Source: an uncultured Clostridia bacterium
GTDB taxonomy: Bacteria; Bacillota; Clostridia; TANB77; CAG-508
Assembly: GCA_948676835.1 (NCBI GenBank)
Contig: CAPOZU010000001.1
Coordinates: 201,564-265,563 of the forward strand
Direction: 5' to 3'
Length of the DNA stretch: 64,000 bases
Position 1 is the stretch's first letter, and each line of letters opens with the position of its first letter. This document shows positions 43,645 to 52,825 of the stretch, in pieces. A program made the translations under genes and the position numbers. Under the pieces are notes generated by a model that ran no database searches, was not told the DNA's origin, and was given only the letters and a program-made list of their open reading frames with translations.

Positions 43645-45966
43645 TTATCTAGAAACTATATTATATTTTCCTTTTTCTAAATAAACATATACATACTTAT
43701 CATCTTTCTTTTCAAATTTTGATATTTTATTTTTCTTAAAATCTCCATTTTTGTATACTGTTTTGTGATTAATTACAATTTCACAATTATCTGATAATTT
43801 TTCAATTGCCACTAATGTTTTTTCTGGAACATCAATTTTTAAATTTAAATTCCCATCAATTTTTTCAGCCTGCATTTCAATTATTCCTCTAACAGTATTT
43901 ACCTTTGAATTTAATTTACTTAAATTTCCAAAATCAGGTTTAATTAGTATTTCCGAATATCCAGGTTCTAGAGGTTTTATTCCTGCAAAGTATTTCGACA
44001 TTATAATTAATGGGCCACCAGTCCAAGCATGATTTTTACTTCCAGAACTATTAAACCAATATTCCCAAAGAGTTGTACTATAATCTTGATTTTTAATCAT
44101 ATCACTATATCTTGTTTTAATTCTATTTTGGACTTTTTCAATTTCTCCTATTTCAGACATAGCTTCTAAAATATATTTTTCCATAAATGTTGAATTATTA
44201 TAACTGTTTTCTATTATACTTAATAGAGATTCGTATTTTTCTTCATCAGCTATTCCAGATAAAACGGCAATTGCGTTTACTCTTACATCATATCCTTCAT
44301 ATTCAGCTGTTTTATATCCTTCTCCATCCCAAAAATTATTATTAATTGTTTTATTCATTTTATTTAGTTGTGATTTATATTTTATTACATCTTCTCTATG
44401 CCCTAAAACTCTTGCCATTTCTTGAGTATTTTTTAATGCATAATAATACCATAAATTTTCTAATATTACAGAATCAGCTTCTCCTTGTGAATCATACCAT
44501 TTCCATAAGTTTAAAAAATAATTTCCTCTTCCTACAACTAATCCATTTTCTTTCATTTCCCATAGATTTAAATATTGTACTACACTTGGATATACCATTT
44601 CTAAAAATGATTCATTTCCAGTGTATTGATAATATTCATACATTGAACATATTGATAATAGATTTTGAATTGGTAATTGCAAATTTGAAATTAAAGATGG
44701 AGATACTGTATAAAAAGTATCCTCTTTTCTCCAACCTATAAGAGTTTTTATAGATTTTTCATATAAAGCATTGGCTGATATATCTAATCCATACATTGCT
44801 TCTTCCATTTCAACACTTGCATCTCCTACCCACATAGCTCTTTCTCTATCTGGACAATCCATGTATGTGTCTCTCATATTTACATATAATGTTCTATTTG
44901 CCATTGTCCATAAAGTATTGAAATCTTCATCATCGCATTCAAATTTCCCACTCATTTGGGTATCATATCCAGTTTGTCTGTAACCTAAAGAAATTACTTC
45001 CACACCTTCTGGTATTGAATAATATATTTTATCTCCATTTATCCAACTAGGAGATTCATATTCTTGAGTTCCATCTTTAGTAATATATGTTACTTTTCCA
45101 TACAATTCGTGATTATCAAAATCTTTGTTATTTGATATGATAATTTTTTGATTTGAATTTGCTTTTACTTTTAAGTAAGGAACTAGTTGCATATTATATG
45201 GTAATTTCATTTCTAGAATCTCATTATTTGATATTTCATTTTCATATTCTTGTATATCTGAATATTTAAAAAATGGTATATCTCTTTTAATTAATTCTCC
45301 CCATTTTGCTGAATCATAATCTCCACAAATAACAGCATTTTTCCATTCTGAGTCATCAAACTTAGTAGTATGCCAATTTTCTATAGCAAGATTTGAATCA
45401 TAATATATATTAGATTCACTCAATCTTGCATTTTCAATTTCGTTATCTGCTAAATATGCTGGATTTTGAATTGTTTTCCAACTATCATCACTAATAATTA
45501 AATTGTTACCAATTTGAGTTTGAAAAAGTAATGCTCCTTGTCCAGAATCTATATGAGAAAAACTGCTTTTTCCAAAATGCCACACTAATATTGAAATATT
45601 ATTTTCTCCAACTTTTAAGTACTCATCTATATTTATTTGATCATAATATATAGAATTTCCTTTTTCTCCTCTCTTCAATTGCCCATCTCTTACAACAATT
45701 TCGCCATTTATATATAACCAATATTTTGAATCTGCTGCTATTCTACAAACAACATCTTTTATATCATTTTTATTATCTATATTAAAATTTTTTCTAAAAC
45801 ATACCCATTTATTACGAACTTCATTTTCTTCTATTTCATTCCAGATATACTTAGCATGCCAATCAAAATTATCTTCTACATCTATATGTTCATTATTAGT
45901 TCTAAAAGCCAAAAATCCTAAGATGATTATTACTACAATAATCAACATAATAGCCTTTTTTCTCAT
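43645..45966 (-). CDS. Alpha-L-rhamnosidase-like glycoside hydrolase (GH78)
   Basis: The 773-residue protein has an N-terminal membrane anchor or signal (about 4-22), beta-sandwich carbohydrate-binding domains (WLYINGEIVVRDGQL; FDDSEWKNAVICGDY), and an (alpha/alpha)6-barrel starting near MRDTYMDCPDRERAMWVGDASVE, the GH78 acid-residue region. It ends in a C-terminal beta domain. Such enzymes remove terminal rhamnose from plant or bacterial glycans, which fits a gut habitat. No Tyr/Arg pair was verified, so substrate is inferred. Its gene stands alone. Confidence 0.85.
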   Translation of the reverse strand: MRKKAIMLIIVVIIILGFLAFRTNNEHIDVEDNFDWHAKYIWNEIEENEVRNKWVCFRKNFNIDNKNDIKDVVCRIAADSKYWLYINGEIVVRDGQLKRGEKGNSIYYDQINIDEYLKVGENNISILVWHFGKSSFSHIDSGQGALLFQTQIGNNLIISDDSWKTIQNPAYLADNEIENARLSESNIYYDSNLAIENWHTTKFDDSEWKNAVICGDYDSAKWGELIKRDIPFFKYSDIQEYENEISNNEILEMKLPYNMQLVPYLKVKANSNQKIIISNNKDFDNHELYGKVTYITKDGTQEYESPSWINGDKIYYSIPEGVEVISLGYRQTGYDTQMSGKFECDDEDFNTLWTMANRTLYVNMRDTYMDCPDRERAMWVGDASVEMEEAMYGLDISANALYEKSIKTLIGWRKEDTFYTVSPSLISNLQLPIQNLLSICSMYEYYQYTGNESFLEMVYPSVVQYLNLWEMKENGLVVGRGNYFLNLWKWYDSQGEADSVILENLWYYYALKNTQEMARVLGHREDVIKYKSQLNKMNKTINNNFWDGEGYKTAEYEGYDVRVNAIAVLSGIADEEKYESLLSIIENSYNNSTFMEKYILEAMSEIGEIEKVQNRIKTRYSDMIKNQDYSTTLWEYWFNSSGSKNHAWTGGPLIIMSKYFAGIKPLEPGYSEILIKPDFGNLSKLNSKVNTVRGIIEMQAEKIDGNLNLKIDVPEKTLVAIEKLSDNCEIVINHKTVYKNGDFKKNKISKFEKKDDKYVYVYLEKGKYNIVSR

Positions 45967-46106
45967 CTTTTTCCCCTTTCATCTCCATAGACTATCATAT
46001 AGTGTGTCCACTTACAAGCGATAATATATATTATGTGAAAAAGATAAAAAAAAGAACAAAAAAGTATAGTAATAATAAGCTATAGCAGAAATCTATTTAC
46101 ATAACA

Positions 46107-47750
46107 TTATTCATTTGTTTCATCCTTCATTTTCATTTCAATAATTAGTTCTTCTTTTTTATTTGTTCGCAAATGTATTTTTATATTTTCTGTTCTATCA
46201 AAATATGTATAATTAAACAATGCGTGATATCTAATTTTACCAGGTTCTATCATTTCAAATCCAGTTCCTTCTGAACCTACTTCATAAAATTTCTCTCCAT
46301 TTTCATTTTCTATATATAATTCATTAAACGCTAACATATCAAACACATTCATTGTTTTCGGATTTCTATTTTGCATTTTTTCAAAATCAATTTTCTTAGT
46401 ATTTGTTATTAACTCTAATCTCATATTAGACATAGATAAACTAGCTTCTATTACTTCTGTTCTATTATCATTAATATTAACTACTTCATACTCTATTGTA
46501 TTTCTTTTTTCATATATTTCTTCTAAGTCTACTTCAAATTCCCAATTACCTGTAATTGTTCTACACTGACTTTTAGGTGTATCTTCAAAACCATTTACTA
46601 AAGCAAATGCATAGGCTTTGCTATTTAAAAAATAGATTGTATCAAATTTAATATGTAATACTTTAGATTCAGGAAATTTTTTTGATGATATTAGTTCAGA
46701 AACAAGAAATTTATTATTATTTTCACTGCTAAAAACTTTTCGTGTACTCCCTCCATTAGAACATCCTGTATAAAACTCTCCTTTTTCAAAATTATTGTCC
46801 TCACAAAAATCTATAAATTCTTGTACATGTTTATAATCTGCATGTAATATATTATTATTTTCATCCATAATTAATAAATTATCAAATTCAATTTTTGATA
46901 CATCTAATTTCTTTAAAAACTCATTATTCTCTACTAAAATATTGAATACAATAGATAAATTATAATCATCTAGCATAACTGAATCAATTTTGGCTTTTAT
47001 ACCATTTGATAATACATATTTCATATCTATTTGAGCTTCATAGCTATTATCTATAGCTGTCGTAATTCCTTCATTATATGTACCAAAAATGTTTTGGGTT
47101 AAATTATGAACAATTAATCTAATTTCTTCAGCAAACGTAATTCCAGATAAAAATAATCCAACACAAAGTATTGTAATAAGTAGTTTAGATAATTTACTAT
47201 TTTTATAAAATCCTTTTGCAACTAGATTTTTTCTTAACTCTTTTTTTCCTCTATGTACAAGATTTTTGGTATTTTGAATTGTTTCTCCTAAAATCTGTGA
47301 TGTTTCCTTATATGATAATTCCTCGATTTGAGTTAAATATACTGCATTTTTATATTTATCCTCTAATTCATTTATTGCATCAATTAGTTCTTTTTTAGTT
47401 TCTTCACATGAAATAAATTCAGCTATATCTGACTCTACAGCTTCACCTTCATTTTTTATATATTTTTCTGTTATTTCTTCTCTTCTTTTCTCAGTTTCTA
47501 TATAAGAAATTGCCCTACTTTTTGCAACAAAATATAAATAATTTTTAAAACTATAATTTTCTTTAGATTGATTTTGAAATACATATATAAAAACATCTTG
47601 GGTTATGTCCTCTGCTCTTTGATAATCTTTTACAATATTAAAAACAAAGAATTCTATTTTACTTTTGTATTTACTATATAATAAATCGAAAATTTCTTTT
47701 TTGCCTTCGAAATATTCATTGTATAATTTGCTATCTAAATCTTTTCCCAT
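46107..47750 (-). CDS. Fusion of an ECF sigma factor to a DUF4179-type membrane anti-sigma domain
   Basis: Residues 1-175 are a complete ECF sigma: region 2 (YKSKIEFFVFNIVKDYQRAEDITQDVFIYVF) and region 4 (LEDKYKNAVYLTQIEELSYKETSQILG, NLVHRGKKEL). A membrane helix follows (about 190-208), then ~340 residues of external domain like the DUF4179 protein at 6386-7942. In the usual arrangement sigma and partner are separate, overlapping genes, as at 7935-8492. Here the frame is continuous, so the sigma factor would be tethered to the membrane and need cleavage or act in place. The RBS GGAG lies before the ATG. No frameshift sign. Confidence 0.82.
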   Translation of the reverse strand: MGKDLDSKLYNEYFEGKKEIFDLLYSKYKSKIEFFVFNIVKDYQRAEDITQDVFIYVFQNQSKENYSFKNYLYFVAKSRAISYIETEKRREEITEKYIKNEGEAVESDIAEFISCEETKKELIDAINELEDKYKNAVYLTQIEELSYKETSQILGETIQNTKNLVHRGKKELRKNLVAKGFYKNSKLSKLLITILCVGLFLSGITFAEEIRLIVHNLTQNIFGTYNEGITTAIDNSYEAQIDMKYVLSNGIKAKIDSVMLDDYNLSIVFNILVENNEFLKKLDVSKIEFDNLLIMDENNNILHADYKHVQEFIDFCEDNNFEKGEFYTGCSNGGSTRKVFSSENNNKFLVSELISSKKFPESKVLHIKFDTIYFLNSKAYAFALVNGFEDTPKSQCRTITGNWEFEVDLEEIYEKRNTIEYEVVNINDNRTEVIEASLSMSNMRLELITNTKKIDFEKMQNRNPKTMNVFDMLAFNELYIENENGEKFYEVGSEGTGFEMIEPGKIRYHALFNYTYFDRTENIKIHLRTNKKEELIIEMKMKDETNE

Positions 47751-47858
47751 ATATTATCTCCTTCAATTATACATACCCATATGATATTAAAAAGTTTCAC
47801 ATTTTTCAAATTTTATTTTTTATATACATAATGATATAATCAAATTGAGGTAATTAGT

Positions 47859-48095
47859 ATGGTAAAAGTAGAAATTGAAAATGGTTATTATCTTTTCAAA
47901 TTAGAGGATTTAATACAAATAAACAATTTGGGTATAAATAAACTTATTAGAGATACAAATATGGATTTTAAAGTTATAAAAAGACTGATGACTGGTGAAT
48001 TAATAAGAATAGATCTCTTTGTCTTATCAAGATTATGTAATTATTTTAATTGTTCTATTAAAGATATAATTGAATATATACCTAGAAAAGAGTAG
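47859..48095 (+). CDS. Small XRE-type helix-turn-helix protein (outside element 2)
   Basis: A 78-residue paralogue of the proteins at 24951, 49625 and 49986 (INKLIRDTNMDFKVIKRLMTG, LSRLCNYFNCSIKDIIEY). The leader TTGAGGTAATTAGTATGG matches those of its relatives. It lies 170 bases outside the left att site of element 2, so it probably stays from an earlier integration at the same tRNA site. Confidence 0.82.
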   Translation: MVKVEIENGYYLFKLEDLIQINNLGINKLIRDTNMDFKVIKRLMTGELIRIDLFVLSRLCNYFNCSIKDIIEYIPRKE

Positions 48096-48096
48096 T

Positions 48097-48228
48097 ATGA
48101 AACTAGAAGAAGCGATTAAAATAAGAATTAATTATTTTATGAAAAAAAATAATATCAATCTAAAAGACTTCTTTGATGACCCAATGTTTTTAGATGTAGA
48201 AGATATAGCAGAAGATTTGAAGAATTAA
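48097..48228 (+). CDS. Short ORF after small XRE gene
   Basis: A 43-residue ORF starting two bases after the XRE stop: KLEEAIKIRINYFMKKNNINLKDFF, then VEDIAEDL. It looks like the first helices of an XRE-type domain, cut short. No strong RBS; could be translated by coupling. It may be a truncated gene. Confidence 0.42.
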   Translation: MKLEEAIKIRINYFMKKNNINLKDFFDDPMFLDVEDIAEDLKN

Positions 48229-48268
48229 ATATATATAATTTTAAAATTTTTTAAATATTGTTAAAAGC

Positions 48269-48310
48269 AAAAAAATAAACCGTACTTTGTACGGTTTATG
48301 GTGAACCAGA
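48269..48310 (+). other. Left attachment site of element 2 (att with terminator)
   Basis: AAATAAACCGTAC-TTT-GTACGGTTTAT then GGTGAACCAGA. The same sequence, with loop AAA in place of TTT, lies at 56313-56354 at the 3' end of tRNA-Arg(TCT). GGTGAACCAGA is the complement of the tRNA end TCTGGTTCACC. Confidence 0.85.
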
Positions 48311-48346
48311 GCGTAAAAAATGTTGAAATATCTAGCTATATTTATC

Positions 48347-48369
48347 ATTTGGGGTAGTCTTTGGGTAAG
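48347..48369. promoter_or_regulatory. Likely integrase arm-binding sites, left end of element 2
   Basis: ATTTGGGGTAGT followed by CTTTGGGTAAG. The same TTGGGGTA motif occurs several times at 56132-56210 near the other end. Confidence 0.65.
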
Positions 48370-48422
48370 TATTTTGAGAGATGTTGTAAGATGTTGAAAT
48401 GTTTTATAGTTTAATTCATTAC

Positions 48423-48875
48423 TTAAGTATTATATTTATCGAATATATTTTCGAGTATATCTATAGTTTTTCCTTTATCTGAAACAATATCATAATATCT
48501 ATTGTTGCCTACCTTATATAACGAATTATTATTTAATTCTATATTATTATCAGTTATATAAAAATATATTCGGTAGTATATATCTTTATGTACAAGAGGA
48601 ATTTTTATTTTTTCTAATTCAATATAGTCTGAAATTTCTTGTAATTCTAGTAATTGGATTATTTCCTGTTTTTCTTGCTCATTTATATTTTTTAAGTTAA
48701 CAGTATTATAACTAGTCTTACCTGAAAGAACCCAGATAGACCATATAGGCATTGTTATTATAATTAACATTGCTATTAAGACTAAAACTATTGAAATTAT
48801 TAGAAAAACATTTATTTTATTACTTTTACTTATTTTTTTTATGTCTTCATCTAATTTTTTTTCCCATTTATCCAT
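48423..48875 (-). CDS. Membrane protein (element 2 cargo)
   Basis: A 150-residue protein with a charged N-terminus (EKKLDEDIKKISKSNK), one long hydrophobic helix (about 24-48) and an external domain of ~95 residues. Unrecognised. First cargo gene next to the left att site. Confidence 0.6.
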   Translation of the reverse strand: MDKWEKKLDEDIKKISKSNKINVFLIISIVLVLIAMLIIITMPIWSIWVLSGKTSYNTVNLKNINEQEKQEIIQLLELQEISDYIELEKIKIPLVHKDIYYRIYFYITDNNIELNNNSLYKVGNNRYYDIVSDKGKTIDILENIFDKYNT

Positions 48876-48982
48876 AGAATTTCCTCAAATTATAATTTAT
48901 TATAAAAATATTTTAACATAAATTTTCTAATGATACAATAAATAGAAAAACTCGTATCTTAAAAGGTTACAAGTTTTTTTAT

Positions 48983-49525
48983 TTAATTTTTAAAATTATA
49001 GTCATTATCAATTTTTGAAAAGATTTTTAAAAATTCTTTCTTTTCTGTTTCAGAAATATTATTTATAGATGAATGTACCAAAATTTCTCTTTTAATTAAT
49101 TGATATTCTTCCTCTGTGTATAATTTTTCTTCAACAAATATTTTTAATCTTTCTAAAATTTCTATTTGTGTTTGATTTAAGTATTTTGAAAACTCAACAA
49201 TTCTTTTACTACAATATTCCTCTGAATAAATTTTTATTTCTTTTTTTAAATCTGATAGTTCCATTCCTGTTAATAATCCAATATTATAGATAAGTGCAAA
49301 TTCATATGTTTTATGGTCTATCATATAATTGTTATACTTTTCAAAAGCATTCTGTAATTCTGTATTATTTGTTTTTGAACAAATTATTTCATGTAAATCT
49401 GTAATACAATTTTCTTGTTTACAGTAATCTGTATTTTTCAATAATACAGATAAATTATTTTCTATAATATTAGACACTCTTTCTAATTCCTCTTTTGAAA
49501 ATATGTGTTCATTAATTTCTTGCAT
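48983..49525 (-). CDS. Helical cytoplasmic protein (element 2 cargo)
   Basis: A 180-residue acidic helical protein; the middle EFALIYNIGLLTGMELSDL resembles the small proteins at 32060 and 34537. It is transcribed from the perfect promoter at complement 49560-49588 whose spacer holds the palindrome of the divergent small XRE protein, so it is probably repressed by that protein. Function unknown. Confidence 0.65.
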   Translation of the reverse strand: MQEINEHIFSKEELERVSNIIENNLSVLLKNTDYCKQENCITDLHEIICSKTNNTELQNAFEKYNNYMIDHKTYEFALIYNIGLLTGMELSDLKKEIKIYSEEYCSKRIVEFSKYLNQTQIEILERLKIFVEEKLYTEEEYQLIKREILVHSSINNISETEKKEFLKIFSKIDNDYNFKN

Positions 49526-49559
49526 ATATAAACTCCTTTAAATTTAAAATAACTAAAAC

Positions 49560-49588
49560 ATTATACTGGCTATATAACCAATAGTCAA
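49560..49588 (-). promoter_or_regulatory. Promoter with palindromic operator (element 2)
   Basis: On the minus strand TTGACT (49583-49588), 17-base spacer with GGTTATATAGCC, TATAAT (49560-49565). Matches the element 1 module at 25229-25257 almost base for base. Confidence 0.85.
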
Positions 49589-49636
49589 GTAGCAAATGAT
49601 AATTATATAATCAAATAAAAAATTGTGAGAATTGAT

Positions 49637-49873
49637 ATGATAAAATTAAAGATAGAAAATGGCTATTATCTTTTTAAATTGGAAAATTTACTAAAAGAAA
49701 GAAAATTAAGCATTAATAAAGTTTTAGAAGATACAAACACAGATTTTAAAGTTTTAAAAAGAATAATGACAGGAGAATTAGTTAGAATTGATATATTTGT
49801 AATAGCAAGATTATGTGATTATTTTAATTGTTCTATGAAAGATATAATTGAATATGTACCGAATAAGAAGTAA
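49637..49873 (+). CDS. Small XRE-type helix-turn-helix protein (tandem copy 1)
   Basis: I prefer the ATG at 49637 (MIKLKIENGYY, 78 residues), equal in length to its relatives, over the ATG at 49625. A weak GAGAATTG site lies upstream. It is divergent from the 180-residue gene across a shared operator promoter. The last ~40 codons are nearly identical in DNA to the next gene, showing recent tandem duplication or gene conversion. Confidence 0.82.
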   Translation: MIKLKIENGYYLFKLENLLKERKLSINKVLEDTNTDFKVLKRIMTGELVRIDIFVIARLCDYFNCSMKDIIEYVPNKK

Positions 49874-49985
49874 TATAGTATAATATTATTTCTTATTTTT
49901 TTATATAAATCATTTAAGTGGTTGTATAGCCAATAGTCAAGCAACATACACTAATTATATAATCAAATCAAATTGAGGTAATTAT

Positions 49986-50222
49986 ATGAAAAAAATGAGA
50001 ATAGAAAATGGCTATTATCTTCTCAAACTAGAAGATTTAATAAAAGAAAATGATATAAGTATTAATAAAGTTATTCGAGATACGAATACAGACTTCAAAG
50101 TATTAAAAAGAATAATGACAGGAGAATTAGTTAGAATTGATATATTTGTAATAGCAAGATTATGTGATTATTTTAATTGTTCTATGAGAGATATAATTGA
50201 ATATGTACCAAATAAAAAGTAG
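49986..50222 (+). CDS. Small XRE-type helix-turn-helix protein (tandem copy 2)
   Basis: A 78-residue protein with TTGAGGTAATT before the ATG. The sequence TDFKVLKRIMTGELVRIDIF is identical to that of copy 1. Its leader has a changed version of the operator promoter (GGTTGTATAGCC at 49920-49931) in which the divergent -10 has decayed. This is a duplicate regulator of the element 2 cargo. Confidence 0.82.
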   Translation: MKKMRIENGYYLLKLEDLIKENDISINKVIRDTNTDFKVLKRIMTGELVRIDIFVIARLCDYFNCSMRDIIEYVPNKK

Positions 50223-50262
50223 TATAAATTATAAAAAATAATTATACTACTTTTTATTTATT
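50220..50262. terminator. Bidirectional terminator
   Basis: AGTAGTATAAATTAT and ATAATTATACTACTTTTT between convergent XRE and Spo0A-like genes; equals the position of 24919-24960 in element 1. Confidence 0.75.
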
Positions 50263-50268
50263 CATATA

Positions 50269-50634
50269 CTAGTTACTTATCAAATAACATATTAAATCTT
50301 CTATAAAATTTTTTGAAGATTTATATTTTTCATCATATTCAAAATTAAAAATGCTTGAATAATTATCTTCATATTTTTTTGAAGAATTATAAATACAGTC
50401 ATTAACTGCCTGCTTAACAGAAGCCATACTTTTTGTATATTTTTTTGCAATAGCTGTATAATATGAATTTAAGTTCAAAATTTCTGATTCTTTTTTAATT
50501 TCACTTAAAACAATAATTCTTATATAATTTGCTCCATTAGTTTTATAGGAGATACCTAGAGTTTTCAAGATATTAAAAATAATAGAATTATATTTATTTA
50601 ATTTTTTATCTTTATATTGATTATATAATTCCAT
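50269..50634 (-). CDS. Stand-alone Spo0A effector-domain-like protein (element 2)
   Basis: The 121-residue protein aligns with the element 1 protein and the Spo0A C-terminal domain: IFNILKTLGISYKTNGANYI, IAKKYTKSMASVKQAVNDCI (the Spo0A recognition region [20 protein letters not shown] is strikingly similar) and KSSKNFIEDLICYL at the end. There is no receiver. TTAAGGAGG precedes the start. It lies downstream of the structured RNA on the same strand, as in element 1. Confidence 0.75.
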   Translation of the reverse strand: MELYNQYKDKKLNKYNSIIFNILKTLGISYKTNGANYIRIIVLSEIKKESEILNLNSYYTAIAKKYTKSMASVKQAVNDCIYNSSKKYEDNYSSIFNFEYDEKYKSSKNFIEDLICYLISN

Positions 50635-50864
50635 TATTAACCTCCTTAAATATGTATTTTAAGATATATATTATAAGTGATTACAATAATAGTATATAAA
50701 AATTATGTTAACATATCAAATTTAAAATTGTGAACTTTTACACATTTATGTGAGTTATTTACACAAAATCAAATAAACTTCATTGTTTATAACATAAATT
50801 AATAGAATAATTTCTCAAATTTAAAATATTTTTTTAAAAATGTGAAAATTTTACACAAAAGAAT

Positions 50865-50898
50865 AAGCCATAGGAGCAGATGAACAACCCTATGGCTT
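50865..50898 (-). terminator. Terminator of element 2 structured RNA
   Basis: AAGCCATAGGG, loop, CCTATGGCTTATTCTTTT on the minus strand; arms shared with element 1 (24281-24319). Confidence 0.8.
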
Positions 50899-51050
50899 TA
50901 ACATATAAATCTTAATCTTTATATGTTGTATAAGTTAAACTGTGCAAGCAATTTAACTTATATATGTATTATACTATAAATTTATAATTATTTCAAATAT
51001 TATAAAATGATAAAGGGGGAAATTACTTCCCCCAAAAGTCCAGAACAGTT

Positions 51051-51086
51051 TTAATCTGGAAATCCTTTTTCCACTTGTGGTTTCAT
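51051..51086 (-). CDS. Tiny ORF of 11 codons inside the structured RNA
   Basis: ATG at 51086 with AAAGGA 10 bases upstream; the peptide ends EKGFPD. Its position within the RNA and its Gly-Phe-Pro ending match the 18-codon ORF of element 1. Candidate leader or signal peptide. Confidence 0.42.
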   Translation of the reverse strand: MKPQVEKGFPD

Positions 51087-51275
51087 CTGCTTTAATTCCT
51101 TTATATAAATTCAAACAAAAATAAGTCATATATTATACGGAAACCAACAGATAATAGGATTTCGTATAAACAACCCAGCTCTTGCACGCTGGTGATTGTA
51201 ATGACCATCAGCGTTGCTGAAGTAATGGATTGTTTAATTAAGATAACTACCATTCTAATATTTATTTGTAAATAT

Positions 51276-51304
51276 ATTATAGCATATTTTTGAACACAAA
51301 TCAA
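51276..51304 (-). promoter_or_regulatory. Promoter of element 2 structured RNA
   Basis: Minus-strand TTGATT (51299-51304), 17-base spacer, TATAAT (51276-51281); AAATATGCTATAATATA is identical to element 1. Confidence 0.82.
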
Positions 51305-51402
51305 TTTTTGCTAATAATATCAATGCTTTCAAGTTTTATAAATTTGATTAAAATGTAAAAAAATGGTATAATTAAATTATGAATTTATAAAGGAGATAGC
51401 CT

Positions 51403-52110
51403 ATGTATAAATTTGATAAATATGATTTTGGAAAAAAGCTAAAAACTTTTAGAAAAAGTCAAGGACTAACCCAAAATGAATTTGCAGATAAACTAGGAAT
51501 TGAAAGAAGTAATATTAGTAGATATGAAAATGGAGATACATTGCCTAGTATAGAAATATTTTTAGAAATATGTAATATATTAAATACTGATATTGAAAAT
51601 TTTGTTAAATATATTGATGAAGAAAAAGAAAATAATATTGAAAATCCCTTCTATTGTGATACTGTATATGTTTATTATATTAGCAGTAGTAACCGAAGCA
51701 GAAAAGCAAAGTTTCGCTTTGATATAGTTCAAAAGAAAGATAAATTAGAAGTTCAATGGGTAGGTTGTACAAATAATACAATATATATGACAGGCGAGTT
51801 AATTGCTAATGATGATGTTGCATTTTTCTTATTTGAAAATTATGAACCTAATAATCCTCAATTAGAAAGAACTGAAATAATAATAAATTTAAGATATAGT
51901 GCTGACGGTATTTATATGGGAACACTAAACGGAAATGCAGATGGCTATAAACAAGTAACTAAAAAAATAATGTTATCTAAAAAAGATTTAGAATTTACAG
52001 AAGAAATGTTAGAAAGATTAAAAATTTCTAATAAAGAATATGAAAATATGAAAAAAGACTGGTGTTGGTATGTAGATACTAGAAATAAAACAGACTTTTT
52101 CAATGAATAA
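51403..52110 (+). CDS. XRE-family regulator with a novel C-terminal domain (element 2)
   Basis: The 235-residue homologue of the element 1 regulator has the helix-turn-helix LKTFRKSQGLTQNEFADKLGIERSNISRYENGD and then the same beta-rich C-terminal domain (NPFYCDTVYVYYIS ... LRYSADGIYMGTL ... WCWYVDTR-like ending). It is divergent from the structured RNA and likely controls it. AAAGGAGATAG precedes the ATG. A terminator follows at 52140-52183. Confidence 0.85.
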   Translation: MYKFDKYDFGKKLKTFRKSQGLTQNEFADKLGIERSNISRYENGDTLPSIEIFLEICNILNTDIENFVKYIDEEKENNIENPFYCDTVYVYYISSSNRSRKAKFRFDIVQKKDKLEVQWVGCTNNTIYMTGELIANDDVAFFLFENYEPNNPQLERTEIIINLRYSADGIYMGTLNGNADGYKQVTKKIMLSKKDLEFTEEMLERLKISNKEYENMKKDWCWYVDTRNKTDFFNE

Positions 52111-52139
52111 AAATAAACATTCTATCTGCTAGATGTATT

Positions 52140-52183
52140 TAAGAGAGTAAAGCTAAAATATAAGCTTTATTCTCTTTTTTTGT
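52140..52183 (+). terminator. Terminator after XRE regulator
   Basis: AGAGAGTAAAGCT, short loop, AGCTTTATTCTCTTTTTTT. Confidence 0.85.
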
Positions 52184-52414
52184 GATTATAAAGATATTGT
52201 TTTTGTTGCTAGAGTAAGAAAAACTCAGAAAATCCTTACTTTTCCTATATATTCCTATTTTATACTATTATTTTTACATTGAGAGTTTTGAAAAGTGTAT
52301 CATTAAATCAAGCTTAAGCTACAAATGATTTCTAGAAATTTTCTTAGCCGTTTTTGCGTTAGCAAATTACGGATAAGTTATGCATATGCACAAATATTTT
52401 AAGGAGTACGAGAA
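52184..52414. other. Intergenic region before the sigma-like gene
   Basis: Holds CTTTTCCTATATATTCCTATTTTATA, similar to CCCATACTGTCCTATATTACCC in the equivalent gap of element 1 (22970-23020, minus strand), and a GCTAACGCAAAAACGGC-type inverted repeat. These may be replication or operator sites. No ORF is supported. Confidence 0.4.
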
Positions 52415-52825
52415 ATGAAATATTTTGAATATGAAACAGGACAAAAGAAAAATATTAATTTTGATGAAATTAGTTTAAATGATTATAACACTCAAAAATT
52501 ATTAAATAATCAAAGTTATCAAAATTATTTAAGAGAATTTTCAAATAATACAAATGAAAAATTAAAATATAAAAAACGATTAGAAGAAATATTTAAGAAT
52601 GAAATTTATTATTCTGCATTAAAGAAATTACCATTACAAGAAAAAAGAATTTTCTATCTATCTTTATTTAAAAGATTACAATTAGATGAAATCTGTAAAA
52701 TAGAGAAATTATCAAAAAAAGAAGTAATCAGAATTAAAGAAATCTCTATTGAACACTTTATAAAAAATGTTCAGCTACTTGAGAAACAATATTTTAATAA
52801 GCAAACAGGTGAAGAAAATGAATAA
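52415..52825 (+). CDS. Sigma-like helix-turn-helix protein of element 2
   Basis: A 136-residue homologue of 22510-22887, with LPLQEKRIFYLSLFKRLQLDEICKIEKLSKKEV, a sigma region-4-like helix-turn-helix. TTAAGGAG precedes the ATG. Its stop overlaps the start of the DUF3846 gene (ATGA-type coupling), as in element 1. Confidence 0.75.
   Translation: MKYFEYETGQKKNINFDEISLNDYNTQKLLNNQSYQNYLREFSNNTNEKLKYKKRLEEIFKNEIYYSALKKLPLQEKRIFYLSLFKRLQLDEICKIEKLSKKEVIRIKEISIEHFIKNVQLLEKQYFNKQTGEENE

Larger units (their letters stand above)
50858..51269 (-). ncRNA. Structured RNA locus with a tiny ORF (element 2)
   Basis: On the minus strand from the promoter at 51276-51304: outer stem AAACAATCC/GGGTTGTTT enclosing the hairpin ACGCTGATGGT/ATCACCAGCGT; a TATACGAAATCC/GGTTTCCGTATA hairpin; the tiny ORF; a TTCCAGA/TCTGGA hairpin; GGGGGAA/TTCCCCC; ATAAGTTAAA/TTTAACTTAT; and the AGCCATAGG terminator. 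The order and ~410-base length match element 1 with little base identity, so the structure itself seems conserved. Confidence 0.62.

Noticed and set aside
51101..51304. 67-codon minus-strand ORF
   Set aside because: It lies inside the structured RNA, starts upstream of the promoter -10, and its codons coincide with the paired stems.
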